In this document: one piece after another, positions 7,711 to 16,641 of the stretch
Layout of the letters: the number at the start of each line of letters is the position of its first letter
How positions within the stretch are numbered: the first letter of the stretch is position 1
DNA from: G965214625 sp965214625
Lineage (GTDB): Bacteria > Pseudomonadota > Gammaproteobacteria > Arenicellales > Poriferihabitantaceae
Direction: 5' to 3'
Length of the DNA stretch: 64,000 nt
NCBI GenBank assembly: GCA_965214625.1
Contig: OZ243962.1
Coordinates: forward strand, 2,232,001-2,296,000
Notes under the pieces: generated by a model
What the model saw: only the letters and a program-made list of their open reading frames with translations
Told to the model about the DNA's origin: nothing
Databases searched by the model: none
Made by a program: the position numbers and the translations under genes

Positions 7711-9369
7711 GTGACGGGCTTCTCTACGGATAGCTGGATGGAATTTGAACAATCCCTGAGCAACCGTCTTTGGGGAAAAGATGGCACGCTTTGGAGTGCT
7801 GATCCGGAGCAATGTCGTCTGATCATAAATCGTTTGGGATGGCTCGATTCGGCGGATTGGATGCGGCGGCATACAGACGCTATCAATCGATGGATCGCCC
7901 CGCTGTTGAGCACCCCCTGGCTGGATCATGTCCTGTTACTCGGCATGGGCGGGTCGAGTCTGGCACCGGAAGTCTATGCGACACTCTTTCCCCGTAAGCG
8001 GGACCATCCGTCCCTGGGGGTGATTGATACGTCTTCCCCGGAACAGATTCTTCAGACGGACGTTGATTTGTCACGTACCTTGTGTATCGTTGCCAGCAAA
8101 TCAGGGACAACGGTCGAAACGACTGATCTGTGTGACTATTTTTACCACAAGATGAAACGGACGGTCAGTGACCCCGGACGGCACTTTGTTGCCATTACCG
8201 ACCCGGGTTCCGTGCTGCACCAATTGGCGCGAGAACGACAATTTCAAAAGATCTTCGTCAATCCCTCGGATATCGGGGGGCGCTATTCGGCACTGAGCTA
8301 TTTCGGTCTGGTCCCGGCCGCTCTGGTGGGGGTGGATCTTGATTTATTGTCCCGGCGGGTTGTTGCCTTTTGCCAGCATCTCAAGCAAAGCGGCAATGAC
8401 CATGAGGCGGTGCGGCTGGGGCAGATGATGGGGCAGTCAGCGCTGGCCGGGCAGCCGTTTTTGGCGATACAGATCACCGGTGTTTTTTTCGGCATGGCCG
8501 CATGGATAGAGCAGTTGGTTGCGGAAAGTACCGGTAAGGGGGGGAAAGGGGTCATTCCCTTGTTTGTGGAACAAGATGACGCAGTCAGCGATGAACCGAG
8601 TGATGCGGGCAGCGTCAAGGTTCGAATGCATGCAGGGGCCGTGGGCGGTCAGACCGGCCATTGGGATTCGCAATGGACGACGGGCGATGTCTATCAGTTG
8701 GGGGCCGAGTTTTTTCGCTGGGAATTTGCCACTGCGGTTGCGGCGGCCTATATGAAAATCAATCCGTTTGATGAGCCCGATGTGGCCGAAGCGAAGCACC
8801 GTACCCGGACATTCATCCAGACTCATCGGGTGTTACAATCAAGACCTGACTATTGCGGCGATGCGTATGATCTGATTCTCGACAAGAAGAGCGCACGGGG
8901 TCGGCAAGCCGGATCGCAGGCCGCGCTTTATGATCTGTTTTGGGGGTTGAGTCGGAGCCGGAGTTATATTGCCATCTTGGTCTATCTTCCCCGTTTTGAT
9001 GTGGTGATTGAGCAATTGGACGTGATGCGACAAACGGTCGTTGAAAAAACCGGTCGACCGGTGGTTGTCGGTTTTGGTCCCCGTTATCTGCACTCCACCG
9101 GCCAGCTTCACAAGGGGGGGCCGAGCGGCGCCTGTTTTATCCAGATCATCGAAAACCGGGCCATCGATCTGGTGATCCCTGATCGCCCCTATACCTTCGG
9201 TGAGTTGCACCGTGCGCAGGCGGATGGCGATTTTTCAGTTTTGCAAGCCAAGGATAGACCGATAATGCGAATCCTGTTAAAAGGCGATAGACTCCGGTCC
9301 ATGGAGCGGTTGCTCGATCAGCTGTCGTGTGCCGATGAGGTCAATCGACCGGAAGAGGCAACGCCCTGA
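7711..9369 (+). CDS. glucose-6-phosphate isomerase, stand-alone Tal-Pgi type
   Basis: Predicted to interconvert glucose 6-phosphate and fructose 6-phosphate. The 552-residue protein has LGMGGSSLAPEV (phosphate-binding SIS fold), SKSGTTVET, the isomerase signature GGRYSALS, VAESTGKGGKG, and LHSTGQLHKGGP near the C-terminus. These match the isomerase half of bifunctional transaldolase/phosphoglucose isomerase proteins rather than classical Pgi. No transaldolase half is attached. The start is a GTG 4 nt after the preceding kinase. Its position in the LPS run suggests supply of hexose phosphates for core sugars. Confidence 0.8.
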   Translation: MTGFSTDSWMEFEQSLSNRLWGKDGTLWSADPEQCRLIINRLGWLDSADWMRRHTDAINRWIAPLLSTPWLDHVLLLGMGGSSLAPEVYATLFPRKRDHPSLGVIDTSSPEQILQTDVDLSRTLCIVASKSGTTVETTDLCDYFYHKMKRTVSDPGRHFVAITDPGSVLHQLARERQFQKIFVNPSDIGGRYSALSYFGLVPAALVGVDLDLLSRRVVAFCQHLKQSGNDHEAVRLGQMMGQSALAGQPFLAIQITGVFFGMAAWIEQLVAESTGKGGKGVIPLFVEQDDAVSDEPSDAGSVKVRMHAGAVGGQTGHWDSQWTTGDVYQLGAEFFRWEFATAVAAAYMKINPFDEPDVAEAKHRTRTFIQTHRVLQSRPDYCGDAYDLILDKKSARGRQAGSQAALYDLFWGLSRSRSYIAILVYLPRFDVVIEQLDVMRQTVVEKTGRPVVVGFGPRYLHSTGQLHKGGPSGACFIQIIENRAIDLVIPDRPYTFGELHRAQADGDFSVLQAKDRPIMRILLKGDRLRSMERLLDQLSCADEVNRPEEATP

Positions 9370-9442
9370 GAGTATGTTTTGACCGGTCCTTAGGGACAAT
9401 GGGTGCTTGAACGGTCGGTGCCGGGAACAAAGGGAGGCAGAC

Positions 9443-9463
9443 ATGATCCACAACAACCGCTGA
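9443..9463 (+). other. six-codon leader ORF before glyQ
   Basis: ATG followed by five sense codons and TGA (MIHNNR), preceded by a strong ribosome site GGGAGG at 9432-9437. It lies 47 nt before the proposed glyQ start, whose own ribosome site is weak. The 12-mer GGCAGACATGAT that spans this start (9436-9447) recurs across the glyQ start (9483-9494). It may couple or regulate glyQ translation, or simply be a local duplication. Confidence 0.35.
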
Positions 9464-9489
9464 TTGAGAACAACACGCTACCGGCAGAC

Positions 9490-10374
9490 ATGATAACGTT
9501 TCAACAGTTGATATTGTCACTGCAGTCGTATTGGGCAGCGCAAGGGTGTGTCATTCTGCAACCGTATGATATGCCGGTGGGTGCCGGGACATTTCATCCA
9601 TGGACTTTTCTGGCGGCAGTCGGTCCAGAGCCGTCACGGTCCGCCTATGTCCAGCCATCGAGGCGACCGACCGATGGCCGATATGGAGACAACCCCAATC
9701 GCCTGCAACACTACTTTCAGTTCCAAGTGGTGTTGAAGCCCTCCCCGGATCATTTTCAGGAGCTTTATCTCGATTCGTTGAGGCATTTGGGACTGGACCT
9801 GCTGAAAGAGGATATCCGTTTTGTCGAGGATGATTGGGAGTCACCCACGTTAGGGGCGTGGGGGCTCGGTTGGGAGATCTGGTTAAATGGCATGGAGGTG
9901 GCGCAATTCACCTATTTTCAGCAGGTGGGCGGCCTGGATTGTCGGCCCGTCACCGGCGAGATCACGTATGGACTGGAGCGGATCGCGATGTATCTGCAAG
10001 GTGTGGACAGTCTGTTTGATATCGTTTGGAATGATGGGGCAACAGGGCGATACACGTATCGGGATATTTACCATCAAAATGAAGTGGAGCAGTCTACTTA
10101 CAACTTTCAGTATGCCGACATCGAGTCGCTGACCACCCAGTTTGATGAAGCCGAAAGAATGAGTCGGGAACTGCTGGAAAAGGCATTGCCGCTGCCGGCG
10201 TATGAACAGGTACTGAGTGCATCACACACCTTTAATTTGCTGGATGCCCGGGGTGCCATCGGCGTGACCGAGCGGGCACGGTATATCGGTCGAGTACGGG
10301 CGATGGCACGGGGTGTGGCACAGACTTATTATCAGAGTCGGGAAAAACTGGGATTTCCGAGAGGACGTGATTAA
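9490..10374 (+). CDS. glyQ: glycine-tRNA ligase alpha subunit
   Basis: Catalytic subunit of the bacterial alpha2-beta2 glycyl-tRNA synthetase. The 294-residue product has the family core throughout: YWAAQGCVILQP, VGAGTFHP, YVQPSRRPTDGRYG, NPNRLQHYFQFQV, WEIWLNGMEVAQFTYFQQ, GEITYGLERIAMY and NLLDARGAIGVTER. The start at 9490 (MITFQQLI) fits the homologous N-terminus; a GTG at 9403 in frame would add 29 poorly conserved residues. The ribosome site at 9490 is weak, and a mini-ORF with a strong site lies upstream. It pairs with glyS 17 nt downstream. Confidence 0.96.
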   Translation: MITFQQLILSLQSYWAAQGCVILQPYDMPVGAGTFHPWTFLAAVGPEPSRSAYVQPSRRPTDGRYGDNPNRLQHYFQFQVVLKPSPDHFQELYLDSLRHLGLDLLKEDIRFVEDDWESPTLGAWGLGWEIWLNGMEVAQFTYFQQVGGLDCRPVTGEITYGLERIAMYLQGVDSLFDIVWNDGATGRYTYRDIYHQNEVEQSTYNFQYADIESLTTQFDEAERMSRELLEKALPLPAYEQVLSASHTFNLLDARGAIGVTERARYIGRVRAMARGVAQTYYQSREKLGFPRGRD

Positions 10375-10391
10375 AGACAGGAGACAGGGAA

Positions 10392-12563
10392 ATGGCTGAT
10401 CAGAAATCCACGGGGTTACGCGCGAGAAATCTGCTTGTTGAAATCGGGACGGAAGAAATGCCGCCGGGCATCCTGTCCTTGTTGGCCCATTCGCTTGCCG
10501 ATGCATTGTTCAACGGGCTCAACGAGGCGGATGTCGTGAGCGCATCGTCTGCTTATCGTTGTTATGCCACGTCGAGAAGGTTGGCTGTCTGGATACAGGA
10601 CGTGATGCCAAGACAGCAAGACAGAATCGAAGCACGCCGCGGCCCGTCCGTCAAGGCCGCCTTCGATGAAAACGCACAACCCACCCAAGCCGCATTGGGA
10701 TTTGCAAGGTCATGCGGTGTCAGCGTCAGTGAGCTACGGCGGACAAAAACGGACAATGGGGTGAGACTGGTTTTTGAGCGTCGTGTGCCGGGTGACACCC
10801 TGGACCGGATTGTCGAACGTTGCCTTGCCCACAGTGTCAGGCAGTTGCCGATTCCAAAAAGAATGAAATGGGGTCGCCATGATATTGAATTTGTCAGACC
10901 GGTACACGGATTGCTGGTGCTGTATGGCCGTGAACGGTTGAAAGTGAAATGCATGGGACTGAAGGCCGGTCGGACGACCCGGGGCCACCGTTTTCACACC
11001 GCCCAGGCACTTACAATACCGTCAGCGGACTGTTACCTTGAGACGCTCAAATCGCCAGGGTATGTGCTCGCAGACTATGATCTGCGCAAATCGACCATTG
11101 AAAGGCAGATCAGGCGTCTGGCCGCCAAGCTCGGTGCGGTGGCGGTGATTGACCCTGACCTGTTGGATTTCGTGACGGGGTTGGTCGAATGGCCACAGGC
11201 CCTGATGGGGGAGTTTGACCGGCAATTTCTGGCTATTCCAGCCGAGGTGTTGATCTGTTCTATGAGCGATCACCAGAAATATTTCCATCTGGTGGATGAA
11301 CGGGGTCAGTTACTTCCCCGGTTTATTACCATCAGCAATCTGAAAAGCAAGTCGCCCAAGAGTGTCATACGAGGGAACGAAAGAGTGCTTCGGGCACGAC
11401 TGGCCGATGCGGAATTCTTTTGGGATAGCGACCAGCGAATCGCGTTGCAGGATCGAGTCGAATTGCTTAAAAAGGTGATGTTTCATCACAAGCTGGGTTC
11501 GGTCTACCAAAAAACAGAGCGGGTCGAGCAACTGTCACGGGCACTTGCAGCGCGCTTGCAACGTGAGGCCGACAGTGAATCCATATCGCGAGCGGCTTGG
11601 CTCTGCAAGGCTGATCTGGTCACCGAACTGGTGTCGGAATTCCCCAAGCTGCAGGGCGTCATCGGACGATACTATGCCTTGCGTCAGGGGGAAAATGAGC
11701 AGGTGGCGATGGCCATCGATGCCCATTATTTGCCGAGGTTTGCCGGGGATCAACTGCCCGATGATCCGGTTTCCCAGTGCCTCGCCCTAGCGGATCGACT
11801 CGATACCCTGGTGGGTATTTTTGCCTGTGGTGAGATCCCGAGTGGAGACAAGGATCCCTTTGCACTGCGACGGGCCGCGATGGGTGTGTTGAGAATATTG
11901 ATCGAAAAGAAAATAAACCTGGATGTCCACGATCTGCTGAAAGTGGCTTTTGAAAACTATCAGGGGAGTACGGAGAGTCTTTTCGATCACCCGAAGCCTG
12001 TTCATGACCAGGTGTTTGAATTCCTGCTGGACAGGCTGAATGCGTATTATCAGGCGAAAGGGTTTCGTGTCGATGAAATCGCCTCGATTCTCGCCTGTCG
12101 TCCCACCCGACCGTATCAATTCGACAATCGCCTGAAAGCCCTCAGCGCCTTTTTCCGCGAGCAAAAAGACGCAGCCCAATCGCTTGCGGCGGTCAACAAG
12201 CGGATTGCGAATATCCTGGCAAAGCAGGATAATGTTTCGCAAGTGGACCCTGATAAGACCTTGGTGGTGGCACCGGCCGAGCGGGCGCTGATAGATCAAT
12301 TGAGCAAAGTGGAAAGACGCTTGTATGCGGCGAAAGAGATAAAAGTAATGGAGGGATCCGATCAACTGAATTTGTCCGTTCAGCAATATGGCCAGGTATT
12401 TCAGTGTCTGGTTGACCTGAAGGCGCCGGTGGATGCTTTTTTCGACCAGGTTTTGGTGATGGACCCCGATCGGGAAGTCCGCCGCAACCGACTGGCACTG
12501 CTTTCACAATTAAGGCGGCTCTTTCTTCGGGTTGCGGATATTTCGGTCATCCGATATGAATAA
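10392..12563 (+). CDS. glyS: glycine-tRNA ligase beta subunit
   Basis: Beta subunit of glycyl-tRNA synthetase, involved in tRNA binding. At 723 residues it is slightly longer than the Escherichia protein (689), partly through a short N-terminal extension before LLVEIGTEEMPPG. Other family blocks are RRGPS-type ARRGPSVKAAF, KRMKWGRHDIEFVRP, CSMSDHQKYFHLVDERG, FFWDSDQ, CKADLVTELVSEFPKLQGVIGRYYA and the DALR-like C-terminus ending VMDPDREVRRNRLALL. It follows glyQ directly and overlaps the start of the MazG-like gene. Confidence 0.96.
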   Translation: MADQKSTGLRARNLLVEIGTEEMPPGILSLLAHSLADALFNGLNEADVVSASSAYRCYATSRRLAVWIQDVMPRQQDRIEARRGPSVKAAFDENAQPTQAALGFARSCGVSVSELRRTKTDNGVRLVFERRVPGDTLDRIVERCLAHSVRQLPIPKRMKWGRHDIEFVRPVHGLLVLYGRERLKVKCMGLKAGRTTRGHRFHTAQALTIPSADCYLETLKSPGYVLADYDLRKSTIERQIRRLAAKLGAVAVIDPDLLDFVTGLVEWPQALMGEFDRQFLAIPAEVLICSMSDHQKYFHLVDERGQLLPRFITISNLKSKSPKSVIRGNERVLRARLADAEFFWDSDQRIALQDRVELLKKVMFHHKLGSVYQKTERVEQLSRALAARLQREADSESISRAAWLCKADLVTELVSEFPKLQGVIGRYYALRQGENEQVAMAIDAHYLPRFAGDQLPDDPVSQCLALADRLDTLVGIFACGEIPSGDKDPFALRRAAMGVLRILIEKKINLDVHDLLKVAFENYQGSTESLFDHPKPVHDQVFEFLLDRLNAYYQAKGFRVDEIASILACRPTRPYQFDNRLKALSAFFREQKDAAQSLAAVNKRIANILAKQDNVSQVDPDKTLVVAPAERALIDQLSKVERRLYAAKEIKVMEGSDQLNLSVQQYGQVFQCLVDLKAPVDAFFDQVLVMDPDREVRRNRLALLSQLRRLFLRVADISVIRYE

Positions 12564-12897
12564 ACCCGATTCATTCCAGTCGATGATGGATGCGGTGAAT
12601 GCCTTTCACGACAAGCATGAATTTCACCGGCAAGGAGGGGAGGACCTGGTCTACAGGGTCGCGCTGATGGCAGAGGAACTGGGTGAGATTTCAGCGTGTG
12701 TGACCAAGGGGAAGCCGACGGAGTCATTGGCCGAGGAGTGTGCGGATCTGTTGATTTTGTTGTTGGGCAATGCCATCGCAGGGCGGTTTGACCTGAACGA
12801 GGCATTCTGGAAAAAGATGGAAGTACTGTCGAAGCGGGGCAGCCGGGTTGTCAATGGCCGTATTCGGGTGTCTAATTTCAAAGAAGCAGGTTCATAG
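12556..12897 (+). CDS. MazG-like nucleotide pyrophosphohydrolase
   Basis: A 113-residue all-alpha NTP pyrophosphatase-fold protein. The metal-binding motif is present: EELGE (residues 40-44) in the first helix pair and EECAD (Glu61, Asp64) in the second, the ExxE-ExxD pattern of MazG/dCTPase-type enzymes. It would hydrolyse a nucleoside triphosphate to monophosphate and pyrophosphate, perhaps for house-cleaning. The ATG at 12556 overlaps the glyS end by 8 nt, indicating operon expression. Substrate cannot be predicted; it is a single short MazG unit, not the two-domain MazG. Confidence 0.78.
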   Translation: MNKPDSFQSMMDAVNAFHDKHEFHRQGGEDLVYRVALMAEELGEISACVTKGKPTESLAEECADLLILLLGNAIAGRFDLNEAFWKKMEVLSKRGSRVVNGRIRVSNFKEAGS

Positions 12898-12915
12898 CAT
12901 ACCACCGGCAGACGA

Positions 12916-13491
12916 ATGAATACGCAACTGATCATCCTGGATCGTGACGGCGTGATCAATCAGGACTCGGACAGTCATATCAAAGATCCCGAGAGCTGGA
13001 TCGCGATTCCAGGAAGCCTTGAAGCGATTGCCAAACTGTGTCGTGCTGACTACCGTGTCGTGATTGTGACCAATCAATCCGGGATTTCAAGAGGACTCTA
13101 CTCGCTCAATACGCTGAATAAGATTCATCAGAAGATGATTGACGAATTGCATGCGGTGGGAGGGGAAATCAACGCCATCTTTTTTTGTCCGCATTCTGAA
13201 CGGGACCACTGTGCATGCCGAAAACCCAAAGCCGGGCTGTTTCGGGAACTCGCTGACCGTTTGCGATGCAGTTTGCATGAGGTGTATGCGGTGGGGGATT
13301 CCATCCGGGATCTCCAGGCCGCTTTCGCGGCGGGCGCGAAACCCATACTGGTACAGACAGGTAACGGTTTGTTCAGCCAGGAAAGAATCGAAAAAGAACC
13401 GTTTGACGAACCATTTGATCAGGTGCCGGTCTTTCGTGATCTGGCGGCTTTTGTCGACCGTCTGCTAAGCCATGATGCCGGGTTGACCTGA
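12916..13491 (+). CDS. gmhB: D-glycero-beta-D-manno-heptose-1,7-bisphosphate 7-phosphatase
   Basis: Removes the 7-phosphate from heptose bisphosphate in ADP-heptose synthesis for the LPS inner core. It is a 191-residue HAD-family protein: DRDGVIN (residues 9-15) holds the nucleophile and acid-base Asp, VTNQSG is motif II, and VGDSIRDLQAA is motif IV. The zinc-binding loop typical of GmhB is present (Cys91, His93, Cys99, Cys101). Its presence near waaG-waaP supports an LPS heptose role. It ends 14 nt before the preferred plsC start. Confidence 0.92.
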   Translation: MNTQLIILDRDGVINQDSDSHIKDPESWIAIPGSLEAIAKLCRADYRVVIVTNQSGISRGLYSLNTLNKIHQKMIDELHAVGGEINAIFFCPHSERDHCACRKPKAGLFRELADRLRCSLHEVYAVGDSIRDLQAAFAAGAKPILVQTGNGLFSQERIEKEPFDEPFDQVPVFRDLAAFVDRLLSHDAGLT

Positions 13492-13505
13492 TCGATTTGA
13501 TCCGG

Positions 13506-14225
13506 ATGATGATATTTGTGAGGTCATTCATCTACCTGCTGGGCCAGGTGGTCAGTACGGTTGTGGTCAGCCTGATTGCACTGCCTTGTTTTTTTCTTCC
13601 CTCGCTGACACGGGCCAAAGTCGTCGGTATCTGGGCTACTTTCAATCTGTGGACATTGAAATGGGTTTGTGGCATTACCTATCGGGTGAAGGGCCGGAAG
13701 CATATTCCCGAGCAACCCAGTATTATCATGTCCAATCATCAATCCGCCTGGGAAACGCTCTGTTTCCAGCGTCTTTTCCCCGCCCAGTCCTATATTCTCA
13801 AAAAGAGCCTGTTGTGGATCCCCTTCTTTGGCTGGGGATTGGCCGCCAACAGACCGATTGCGATTGATCGATCCGAGAAAGTGAAAGCCTTGTCGTCCTT
13901 GGTCAGGCAGGGAAAAGAGCGATTGGCGGAAGGGCGTTGGCTGGTCGTTTTCCCCGAGGGAACACGCAGGGCACCGGGTCAACCCGGTGCGTTTCAGGTC
14001 GGGGGCGCACTGATTGCCTGTCGAACCGGCGTGCCTGTGGTCCCGGTTGCCCATAATGCCGGCCTGTATTGGCCCAAGAACAGCTTTTTGAAGTATCCCG
14101 GCGTGATCGATATCGTGATCGCACCCCCCCTACAGACACAGGGAGCCAGACCCCGGGATATCAATCATGCCGCGGAAAGCACGGTTCGATCGTTGATCAA
14201 ATCATTGCCGACCCAACGTCACTAA
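13506..14225 (+). CDS. plsC: 1-acyl-sn-glycerol-3-phosphate acyltransferase
   Basis: Transfers an acyl chain to lysophosphatidic acid at the inner membrane to make phosphatidic acid. The 239-residue protein has an N-terminal hydrophobic segment, the acyltransferase motif NHQSAWET in which the usual acidic Asp of HX4D is Glu (His78, Glu83), the FPEGTR substrate-binding motif (150-155), and VPVVPVAHNAG. The HX4E form is seen in one clade of proteobacterial enzymes. Two ATG codons in frame (13506 and 13509) and a TTG at 13497 are possible starts; no clear ribosome site decides. It follows gmhB closely. Confidence 0.88.
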   Translation: MMIFVRSFIYLLGQVVSTVVVSLIALPCFFLPSLTRAKVVGIWATFNLWTLKWVCGITYRVKGRKHIPEQPSIIMSNHQSAWETLCFQRLFPAQSYILKKSLLWIPFFGWGLAANRPIAIDRSEKVKALSSLVRQGKERLAEGRWLVVFPEGTRRAPGQPGAFQVGGALIACRTGVPVVPVAHNAGLYWPKNSFLKYPGVIDIVIAPPLQTQGARPRDINHAAESTVRSLIKSLPTQRH

Positions 14226-14284
14226 TTGGCGGGTTGCTTGCACCCGGTCTGATTGAGTCGGTCAGCCGCAATAGGCCGATTTTC

Positions 14285-15073
14285 CTATCGTGACAGGTTT
14301 GACAGTGCAATATATTGCTCGATCGACAGATTCTCGGCCCGCTTGTCCGGGTCGATGCCTGCGGCGGTTAGCCTGTCTTCACTGAGGACAGGTTGAAGGG
14401 CGTTGCGGATGGTTTTTCGGCGTTGCGCAAAGGCGGTGGTGACGATTCGGTTTAAAACTTCACGGTTCACGCGATCAGGGCGTTGTTTCTTGGGGGTCAG
14501 TCTGATCACTGTCGAATGGACCTTGGGCGGTGGCGTAAAGGCTTGGGGAGGGACGTCAAACAGCGTCTGACAATCCAGGTCCAGTCCGGTCATGATGGAC
14601 AAACGTCCGTAATTCTTGCTTCCAGGTGTCGCGGTCAAGCGCACTGCCACCTCCTTTTGCACCATGAAGACCATGTCCTCGATCGCATCATGAAACGGTA
14701 ACAGGTGGAATATGAGTGGTGTCGAAATGTTATAGGGGAGATTGCCAATGAGTCTGATTTTTTGTTTTTCCTTGCCAGGCACGAGGCAGGACCGCAAGTC
14801 AAATCGCAGGATATCCGACTGCACCACCTGCAGACGGTTGGGCGCGTAGTGTTGTTTTAATTCATTGACCAGGTCCCGATCCAGCTCGACGGCGATCAGG
14901 CGGGGTACTTGTTCAAGCAAGGCGCGGGTCAATGCCCCACGGCCCGGGCCGATTTCGACAATCAACTGATCAGGCCGGGGAGCAAAACGGTCAACAAGGT
15001 GCTGCAAGATGACCTGGTCGGTGAGAAAGTGCTGTCCGAACCGCTTACGGGCGATGTGGCGCTTGTGCTTCAT
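14285..15073 (-). CDS. rsmA: 16S rRNA dimethyladenosine transferase
   Basis: Dimethylates A1518 and A1519 near the 3' end of 16S rRNA using S-adenosylmethionine (KsgA). The 262-residue product has KRFGQHFL at the N-terminus, VEIGPGRGALT for cofactor binding, and the catalytic NLPYNIS motif. The start at 15073 (MKHKRHIARK) was chosen by homology; one more Met precedes it. It overlaps the end of pdxA by 29 nt, the common pdxA-rsmA arrangement, and faces plsC convergently. Confidence 0.96.
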   Translation of the reverse strand: MKHKRHIARKRFGQHFLTDQVILQHLVDRFAPRPDQLIVEIGPGRGALTRALLEQVPRLIAVELDRDLVNELKQHYAPNRLQVVQSDILRFDLRSCLVPGKEKQKIRLIGNLPYNISTPLIFHLLPFHDAIEDMVFMVQKEVAVRLTATPGSKNYGRLSIMTGLDLDCQTLFDVPPQAFTPPPKVHSTVIRLTPKKQRPDRVNREVLNRIVTTAFAQRRKTIRNALQPVLSEDRLTAAGIDPDKRAENLSIEQYIALSNLSR

Positions 15074-16067
15074 CATGGTGATTTGCGATGACGGCAAAGT
15101 CTGCAGCCAGCCGAATTGCCGATATCAGGCTGTCTGCACGGGCGTTCCCTGTTCCGGCAATATCCAGTGCGGTTCCATGGTCAACAGAGGTTCGAATGAT
15201 CGGCAGCCCCAGTGTGACATTGACGATCTGACCAAAGTCATTGTGCTTGATGACCGGCAGTCCCTGGTCATGATACATCGCAAGGACGACGTCGACAGAT
15301 TTCAGTTGTGCCTTGGTGAAAGCGGTATCCGCCGGCAGCGGTCCGACAAGATGGATACCGGATCGTCTCAGTTTCTCAATGGTCGGCCCAATAATCCGTC
15401 TTTCCTCATCACCCAGATGGCCGTCTTCTCCCGCATGGGGATTCAATCCGCACACGCCAATGACGGGACGATGGATACCGTAGAGTCCCTGGAGGCTGTT
15501 ATGAATGGTCTTGATGATGACGGACAATTTCTTTGAGGTAATGGCATTTGATACCGCTTTGAGCGGTAAATGAGTTGTTGCGAGGCAGACCCGCATCGCC
15601 TCATTTGCCAGCATCATGACCGGCAAGTCGACGCCACAGCGGTTTGCGATCCATTCAGTATGGCCGGTGAAAGGAAGGCCCGCGACATTGATGATCCCCT
15701 TGTGCACCGGGGCGGTGACCATGGCGTCGAACTGGTCCGACAGACAAAGGTCAACCGCGCGATTGATGCAGGCAATCACATGCGGGGCATTTTGGGCTTC
15801 CAATACACCTGGAATCGATACAACAGGTTGTTTGATATGGATCACGGGAACGGCCCCTGACCCTGTCGTCGCGTCGGCCAATTCGACGAAATCGCAGTAC
15901 AGCCCCAATTGCTCGGCGCGCTCACGCAAGCCATGGATATCGCCGACAATCGCCAGGCTGGCATCGATCTTCGTACGGCACGATGAGAGGGCCTTGAGGA
16001 TAATATCGGGTCCGATTCCCGCAGGTTCTCCGGATGTGATCACCACGCTTGGCAGGTTGGTTTTCAT
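15045..16067 (-). CDS. pdxA: 4-hydroxythreonine-4-phosphate dehydrogenase
   Basis: NAD-dependent enzyme of vitamin B6 synthesis that oxidises 4-phosphohydroxy-L-threonine. The 340-residue protein has TSGEPAGIGPDI at the N-terminus, PVHKGIIN, FTGHTEW, MYHDQGLPVIK and the C-terminal TSVDHGTALDIAGTG, all signature blocks of PdxA. Its 3' end overlaps rsmA, so the two are co-transcribed. Length is normal for the family. Confidence 0.96.
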   Translation of the reverse strand: MKTNLPSVVITSGEPAGIGPDIILKALSSCRTKIDASLAIVGDIHGLRERAEQLGLYCDFVELADATTGSGAVPVIHIKQPVVSIPGVLEAQNAPHVIACINRAVDLCLSDQFDAMVTAPVHKGIINVAGLPFTGHTEWIANRCGVDLPVMMLANEAMRVCLATTHLPLKAVSNAITSKKLSVIIKTIHNSLQGLYGIHRPVIGVCGLNPHAGEDGHLGDEERRIIGPTIEKLRRSGIHLVGPLPADTAFTKAQLKSVDVVLAMYHDQGLPVIKHNDFGQIVNVTLGLPIIRTSVDHGTALDIAGTGNARADSLISAIRLAADFAVIANHHDEAQAPHRP

Positions 16068-16143
16068 GATGGCTGACGGATCAATATCACGTATCGTTTT
16101 ATCTCAGTATCGTGTCAGGATCGAAGTGGCATCATGGCAACGA

Positions 16144-16530
16144 TCAGGTATCAGTTCTGACATGCGAGCCACTCACCGAAAACGGGTCCAGTGGTTCTGC
16201 AAATCCATCTTCACAGAACCCATCCGATTCAACGGTGACCCAGCCATAGCGATCAAAATCGATTCTACCCCGATGATCGAAAACAATGCCTTCCTCCAGC
16301 AGTAATTGTCGCTGAAGACGGTCCCTCGTTCCATGCTTGCGGAGACTGATCTCACCCTTGCTGTTGATCACCCGGTGCCAGGGCAGGTCCATCTCATCGG
16401 TGATTGCGGCCATGGCATAGCCTACCTGACGGGGATTGCATTTGACCATCCGGGCAATACGACCATAGCTGACAACGCATCCATAGGGGATGCATCGTAC
16501 GATGTCATAGATTTCTTGAAAGTGTTTCAA
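16144..16530 (-). CDS. atl: alkyltransferase-like protein (ATL)
   Basis: A 128-residue DNA-repair protein related to O6-alkylguanine-DNA alkyltransferase but without alkyltransferase activity. The active-site PCHRV of the transferases is PWHRVI here, with Trp at residue 51 in place of the acceptor Cys. That substitution defines the ATL family (Escherichia YbaZ), which binds O6-alkylguanine and recruits nucleotide-excision repair. The start is TTG; no upstream ATG exists in frame. The C-terminal tail beyond about residue 100 is longer than in YbaZ and unrecognised. Confidence 0.86.
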   Translation of the reverse strand: MKHFQEIYDIVRCIPYGCVVSYGRIARMVKCNPRQVGYAMAAITDEMDLPWHRVINSKGEISLRKHGTRDRLQRQLLLEEGIVFDHRGRIDFDRYGWVTVESDGFCEDGFAEPLDPFSVSGSHVRTDT

Positions 16531-16641
16531 GTGTCGATTTTGCGCTGTTGATGAACAGGGGTTGATTTCACGGATAACATGATGTCAAGGGGCAGACCAG
16601 GGTGTCAAAAGGCTCAACCCGGCGGTGTTAACGAATTGCAC

